Source of the DNA: an uncultured Bryobacteraceae bacterium
Lineage (GTDB): Bacteria > Acidobacteriota > Terriglobia > Bryobacterales > Bryobacteraceae
DNA: 64,000 bases
Assembly: GCA_937920635.1 (NCBI GenBank)
Contig: CAKZUE010000014.1
Span: 1-64,000, forward strand
Direction: 5' to 3'
This document shows, in pieces, positions 60,685 through 64,000 of this stretch; within the stretch, counting starts at the first letter, position 1, and every line of letters begins with the position of its first letter. Made by a program: the position numbers and the translations under genes. The notes beneath the pieces were generated by a model, which made no database searches, had not been told where the DNA came from, and saw only the letters and a list, made by a program, of their open reading frames with translations.

Positions 60685-61277
60685 GCCCCCGGCATTTCGC
60701 CTTCGACGAATGGAGCCGCGGCGGCTCCTTCCTGCACCGGCTGGACGCCCGCTGGAAGCTGGCGCTGACCCTGCTGGCGCTGCTGTTGACGTCCCTCCGG
60801 CAGGAGGCGTGGATGGCCGCGCCCGCCGTGGCGCTGCTGGCGGTGGCGGCGCGCCTGCCCGTGCTTGCGCTGGCCTGGCGCACGGCGGCGGTGCTGCCCT
60901 TTTCGGCGGTGTTCGCGCTGATGAGCTGGCAGAGCGGCGATCCGGAGCGCGCGGCGCTGCTGTTGTGGAGGCCTTATGTGTCGGCGCTGTGGGTGACGCT
61001 GCTGATGGCGGTAACGCCGCTGGAAGACGTGCTCGCGGCCGCCCGCCGCTTTGGCGCTCCGCGCCTTCTGCTGGACGTGATGCACTTCATCTGGCGGTAC
61101 CTCGGGGTGCTGGGCGAGCAGGCATGGCGCATGCGCACCGCCGCGGCTGCGCGCGGCGCGGACCGCTCGTTTGAGGTCTCGGCGGCGAGCCTGGCGGTGC
61201 TGTTCGCCGCGTCCTACCAGCGGGCCGTGCGGATCCACCGCGCCCAGCTTTCGCGCGGTGGAGGAGGGTTGCAGTGA
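60669..61277 (+). CDS. cbiQ: Cobalt ECF transporter T-component CbiQ
   Basis: A 202-residue inner-membrane protein with five or six helices. The GTG at 60669 has GGTGGA about 8 nt upstream and overlaps the end of cbiM; RHFAFDEWSRGGSFLHRLDA is the CbiQ opening. The two cytoplasmic coupling motifs are present near RRFGAPRLLLD and RTAAAARGADRSFE (A-R-G type), which contact the CbiO ATPase. A GTG at 60657 is an alternative. Confidence 0.87.
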   Translation: MAQRIGPRHFAFDEWSRGGSFLHRLDARWKLALTLLALLLTSLRQEAWMAAPAVALLAVAARLPVLALAWRTAAVLPFSAVFALMSWQSGDPERAALLLWRPYVSALWVTLLMAVTPLEDVLAAARRFGAPRLLLDVMHFIWRYLGVLGEQAWRMRTAAAARGADRSFEVSAASLAVLFAASYQRAVRIHRAQLSRGGGGLQ

Positions 61278-61996
61278 GCTGCATCGTCGACGCCCGCGGG
61301 CTGCGCTTCTCCTATCAGCCGGGGCGCGAGATCCTGCGCGGCGTCGACTTCCATCTGCACCGCGCCGAGAGCGTCGCGGTGTTTGGCCGCAACGGCTCAG
61401 GAAAGACCACGTTTCTGCTGCACCTCAACGGCATTCTTCGGGGAGAAGGGCATCTCCGGGTGTGCGACCTGCCCGTCGCGCCGCCCCACTTGCAGCACAT
61501 CCGCCGCAAGATCGGCTTCCTGTTTCAGGACCCGGAGGATCAGCTCTTCCGCCCGACGATCCTGGCCGACGTGGCCTTCGGTCCCTTGCAGGCGGGTCTG
61601 CCTCCGGCCGAGGCTGAACAGCGCGCCCGCCGCGCCCTGGCGGCCGTCGGCATTGAAGAGGACCTCGGCCGCGCCCCTTATCATCTGAGCAGCGGTGAAA
61701 AACAGCGGGTAGCGCTGGCGGGCATCCTCGCCGTCGAGCCTGAGGTGCTGATCCTCGACGAGCCCACCACGCACCTGGATCCGCCGGCGCGCCGCGCCCT
61801 GCTGGAGCTGCTCCGGACGCTGCCGCAGGCCAAGCTTGTGGTCACTCACGACGCCGCCTTTGCGCGCGCTCTCTGCCCGCGCGCTGTCTTTTTCGATCAC
61901 GGCCGCGTCGCCGCCGACGGGCCCACCGAAGAGATCATCCGCCGCTTCGGCTGGGATCTCGGCTCTCCACCAGAAACGTCACCGGTCCCTCGTTGA
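61274..61996 (+). CDS. cbiO: Cobalt ECF transporter ATPase CbiO
   Basis: A 240-residue ATPase. The GTG overlaps the cbiQ stop (GTGA). Walker A is GRNGSGKT (38-45), the Q-loop [20 protein letters not shown] is the ECF-type signature, [15 protein letters not shown] the ABC signature, and [11 protein letters not shown] Walker B. Only one ATPase gene is present, so it likely works as a homodimer. Its last 62 nt overlap the convergent dtd gene. Confidence 0.93.
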   Translation: MSCIVDARGLRFSYQPGREILRGVDFHLHRAESVAVFGRNGSGKTTFLLHLNGILRGEGHLRVCDLPVAPPHLQHIRRKIGFLFQDPEDQLFRPTILADVAFGPLQAGLPPAEAEQRARRALAAVGIEEDLGRAPYHLSSGEKQRVALAGILAVEPEVLILDEPTTHLDPPARRALLELLRTLPQAKLVVTHDAAFARALCPRAVFFDHGRVAADGPTEEIIRRFGWDLGSPPETSPVPR

Positions 61997-62396
61997 CCAG
62001 GCTCACCGACATCATCGCCTGGAATACGCCCGTCTCCACCTCGACGCCCTGGGCCCGAGCCGCCTCGACGAACCTCTCGTACAGCCGCCGCGCCTCTTCC
62101 GGCGGCGCCGCCATGTCGAAGCTGGGCCGGCGGCCTTTGCGCGTATCGCCATACAAAGTGAACTGCGAGACGACCAAAAGACTCCCCCTCGTCTCCTTGA
62201 GGCTGAGGTTCATCTTGCCGGCGTCATCCTGGAACACGCGCAGTTCCACGATCTTGCGCGCCAGCGTCTCGGCGTCCTGATCCGTATCGCCCCTGCCAAC
62301 GCCCAGCAGCACCAGCAGCCCGGGCCCGATGCGGCCCACGGTTTCGCCGTCAACCGAGACACTGGCCTGGGACACTCTTTGAAGAACAGCGCGCAT
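61935..62396 (-). CDS. dtd: D-aminoacyl-tRNA deacylase
   Basis: A 153-residue cytoplasmic enzyme that strips D-amino acids from t[21 protein letters not shown] opens the family, [20 protein letters not shown] is the S-Q-x-T-L-x-x-D motif, and [12 protein letters not shown] carries the N-x-G-P-V/T-F motif that contacts the substrate chirality. An eight-residue tail follows the usual end and reaches into the cbiO coding sequence. The ATG at 62396 is the first start with the family N-terminus. Confidence 0.93.
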   Translation of the reverse strand: MRAVLQRVSQASVSVDGETVGRIGPGLLVLLGVGRGDTDQDAETLARKIVELRVFQDDAGKMNLSLKETRGSLLVVSQFTLYGDTRKGRRPSFDMAAPPEEARRLYERFVEAARAQGVEVETGVFQAMMSVSLVNEGPVTFLVESRDPSRSGG

Positions 62397-62529
62397 GGCC
62401 GACGCCTTCAAGGTATCCGAACCGGTTCCTGCTCCGCATCGCCGCGCCTGGCCGGGCTTCCCGCACTGAGCAGGCTAGGTGTTTTCGCTGATAGAGTTGG
62501 GCCGCCGGGCGGTCGATAATTGCATTGCC

Positions 62530-62814
62530 ATGATTTTCCGCAGGAGACGCTCGTCCTCGGGCATCAAGAGTGGGTTTCTGCACTTCCACGACAGCTCGAA
62601 CCGCGTGGTTGCCGGACCCGGTGACGGCGACTACATCCACCTGAGGGACGAGTTCGGCAACGAGTGGAGGGGAGTCGCCGAACGCCAGCCGGACGACACG
62701 ATCCGCTACCGCTTTCGCTCGTCCAACGGAGACTTCATTACTGGCGTCTCGGACGGCTGCGGCGTCATCCTGCGCGACCAGAAGGGGAACACCTGGCGCG
62801 GGTTCATCGACTGA
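62530..62814 (+). CDS. Small protein with two copies of a LRDxxGNxWRG motif
   Basis: A 94-residue protein. Two copies of one pattern occur, YIHLRDEFGNEWRGV (about residues 38-52) and GVILRDQKGNTWRGF (about 78-92), about 40 residues apart, suggesting a duplicated beta-hairpin unit. FRRRRSSSG at the N-terminus is basic. No family is recognised. The ATG at 62530 has a poor ribosome site; a GTG at 62479 is possible. Confidence is moderate. Confidence 0.5.
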   Translation: MIFRRRRSSSGIKSGFLHFHDSSNRVVAGPGDGDYIHLRDEFGNEWRGVAERQPDDTIRYRFRSSNGDFITGVSDGCGVILRDQKGNTWRGFID

Positions 62815-63127
62815 GCTCCCGTTCGCCTCTTCATGAGCACGGGCGGGTTCGGCGGCGCGCGGGCCAGCCGCTCCACCGAGGTTCCGTGGCGCAGTTCTGT
62901 GCCGGGCACGAAGGCCGCGTGAGCGGCCGCAACAAGCGGTCCCCACGCGGTTGTCGGCGCCCCAGCTCTCCCCACTGGGACCGCTCGTTCCCGCAGCCTT
63001 TGGCCGCTTCACTCGCGTCACCCAAACGCGATCGCCCCGATCCTCTGGCGATTCCGTGGCGCGGCTCTGACGGCGGTCCAGCCGCATCATGAGGTTTCGT
63101 GCGACGGCGCGCGTCTACAATAGAAAC
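62815..63127. other. 313-nt non-coding gap before the S55 gene
   Basis: GC-rich stretch with no convincing gene on either strand. The only signal is the TACAAT -10 at 63116-63121 before the S55 gene. Confidence 0.5.
63116..63121 (+). promoter_or_regulatory. -10 element (TACAAT) for leaderless S55 gene
   Basis: TACAAT ends 6 nt before the GTG at 63128, with no ribosome site (AGAAAC). Confidence 0.5.
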
Positions 63128-64000
63128 GTGCCGCGGGTTCCGGGCAGATTGCTGTTTTTCCTCGCCGCCGCCGGTGCGCTCGGCGCGCCGCCCGGGATTC
63201 TGCCGCTCAAAGAAGTCCGCAAGGGCATGAGCTGCACCGGAAAGACCGTCTATGACGGCGCGAAAATCGAGGAATTCCGGTGCGAGATCCTCGGGATTCT
63301 GGAAAATACCGGCCCGAGACAATCCATCATTCTGGCCCGCCTGAGCGGTGGTCCGCTGGAAGAGACCGGCGTGATGCAGGGCATGAGCGGCAGCCCGGTC
63401 TACGTCAACGGGCGTCTGATCGGCGCCGTGGCCTATTCTTTTCCATTCTCGAAAGCTCCCATCGCCGGCATCCGCCCGATCGAGGAGATGCTGGAGCCGC
63501 CGCAGCCGCCGCAGCCGCAGCAGGCGCGCCAGGCGCCAATTGATCCGTATGACCTGGCAGCCGCGCTGCCTGCCCGGCAGGAGATCGAGATGGGCTCCAC
63601 CCGCCTGGTCGAGATCTCCACTCCGCTCTGGCTGAGCGGCTTCACGCGCAGCGTCGTCGAGCGTTTCGCTCCGCGTCTCCGGGCCGCCGGGCTCGAGCCC
63701 GTGCAAGGCCTGGGCGGCGGCCGCCCCCAGGCCCCCGCGGGCCAGCCGAAACCGCCACAGCCGGGCGAGATGATCAGCGTGCAGCTCATGACAGGCGATA
63801 TGAGCGTCGGCGCCGACGGCACCGTCACCCTTGTGGACGGCCGCCGCATCTACGCCTTCGGCCACCGGTTCCTTGGCGCGGGCGAAACCGAAATGCCTTT
63901 TGCGCGCGCCGAGGTTCTGGCGCTGCTGCCCAGCCTGAACTCCTCGTTCAAGATCTCCAACCCGCGGGAGTGGCTCGGATCCATTACGATGGATCACTCC
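63128..64000 (+). CDS. SpoIVB peptidase S55-domain protein, cut by the window edge
   Basis: The frame is open for 291 codons to the right edge. A signal peptide opens it (RLLFFLAAAGALGAPPG). GVMQGMSGSPVYVNGRLIGA contains the serine of the S55 catalytic motif (GMSGSP, about 85-90), as in SpoIVB. The next region has a Pro/Gln-rich linker (LEPPQPPQPQQARQAP) and a repeat of the domain-type pattern (DGRRIYAFGHRFLGAGETEM). Members in non-spore-formers are secreted proteins of unclear role. The C-terminus is beyond the window. Confidence 0.85.
   Translation, partial: MPRVPGRLLFFLAAAGALGAPPGILPLKEVRKGMSCTGKTVYDGAKIEEFRCEILGILENTGPRQSIILARLSGGPLEETGVMQGMSGSPVYVNGRLIGAVAYSFPFSKAPIAGIRPIEEMLEPPQPPQPQQARQAPIDPYDLAAALPARQEIEMGSTRLVEISTPLWLSGFTRSVVERFAPRLRAAGLEPVQGLGGGRPQAPAGQPKPPQPGEMISVQLMTGDMSVGADGTVTLVDGRRIYAFGHRFLGAGETEMPFARAEVLALLPSLNSSFKISNPREWLGSITMDHS

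Overview
The window looks like chromosomal DNA of a high-GC Acidobacteriota member, most likely of the Solibacter/Bryobacter group (Bryobacterales). The signs are a large Oar-type TonB-dependent receptor with an N-terminal carboxypeptidase-regulatory-like domain, a secreted BNR-repeat protein ending in what looks like the Solibacter-type TIGR03437 domain, secreted RraA, FecR and SpoIVB-S55 proteins, a bacillithiol-type BshB1 deacetylase, and Tat-type leaders on a sulfatase and a sugar isomerase. The taxonomic call is inference. About 65 protein genes are packed tightly on both strands. I see no rRNA, tRNA, CRISPR array or phage.

Layout. 1-3640 (minus): a molybdopterin oxidoreductase operon (Fe-S subunit, catalytic subunit, TorD-like chaperone) followed by a cut-off secreted protein. 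4181-9875: TonB receptor, secreted RraA-like protein, GAPDH. 9962-13363: polysaccharide deacetylase and MFS transporter facing a translationally coupled minus-strand chain (helical secreted protein, 58-aa Cys-rich protein, LmbE deacetylase). 13437-18000: FecR-like protein, BNR/TIGR03437 protein, exported methyltransferase, orphan histidine kinase. 18010-25593: gatB, a 342-bp inverted-repeat element, sppA, sugar isomerase, CPBP protease, Cys/Met PLP enzyme, small HTH protein, 25-aa hydrophobic ORF. 25594-30466: galU, ferredoxin, and an MlaE-MlaF-MlaD lipid transport operon ending in a YdjC/HpnK-type deacetylase. 30506-38500: P1 peptidase, deacetylase-like protein, SDR, arginine decarboxylase, sulfatase, DUF2490 protein. 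38513-42268: M3 peptidase, PHP phosphatase, and a two-gene cassette of an armless HU-like protein plus an HU-TIR fusion. 42275-49729: TPR protein, uvrC, two metallophosphoesterases, PfkB kinase, GT39-like protein, DapF-like protein. 49696-57102 (minus): dead beta-lactamase-fold protein, cupin, bshB1, rhomboid, PfkB kinase, PHP/esterase fusion, second exported methyltransferase, VWA-like protein. 57284-64000: greA, CDP-alcohol transferase, acpS, purU, a CbiMQO cobalt ECF transporter, dtd, a small repeat protein and a partial S55 protein.

How the genes work together. Most are housekeeping or envelope functions: translation (gatB, dtd), DNA repair (uvrC), cell-surface sugar metabolism (galU, deacetylases, sulfatase), lipid transport (Mla), cofactor metal uptake (Cbi). 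Many genes overlap by 1-4 nt in ATGA, GTGA or TGATG form, so translational coupling is common. Several monocistronic starts lie 5-8 nt after a TANNNT -10 hexamer with no Shine-Dalgarno, which suggests leaderless mRNAs.

Most interesting candidates: the HU-like/HU-TIR cassette (41497-42268), a DapF-like protein with both catalytic cysteines replaced by serine, a class A beta-lactamase homologue lacking its catalytic residues, the 33-bp inverted-repeat element after gatB, the 25-aa ORF with its own promoter, and the paired exported FAM173-like methyltransferases.
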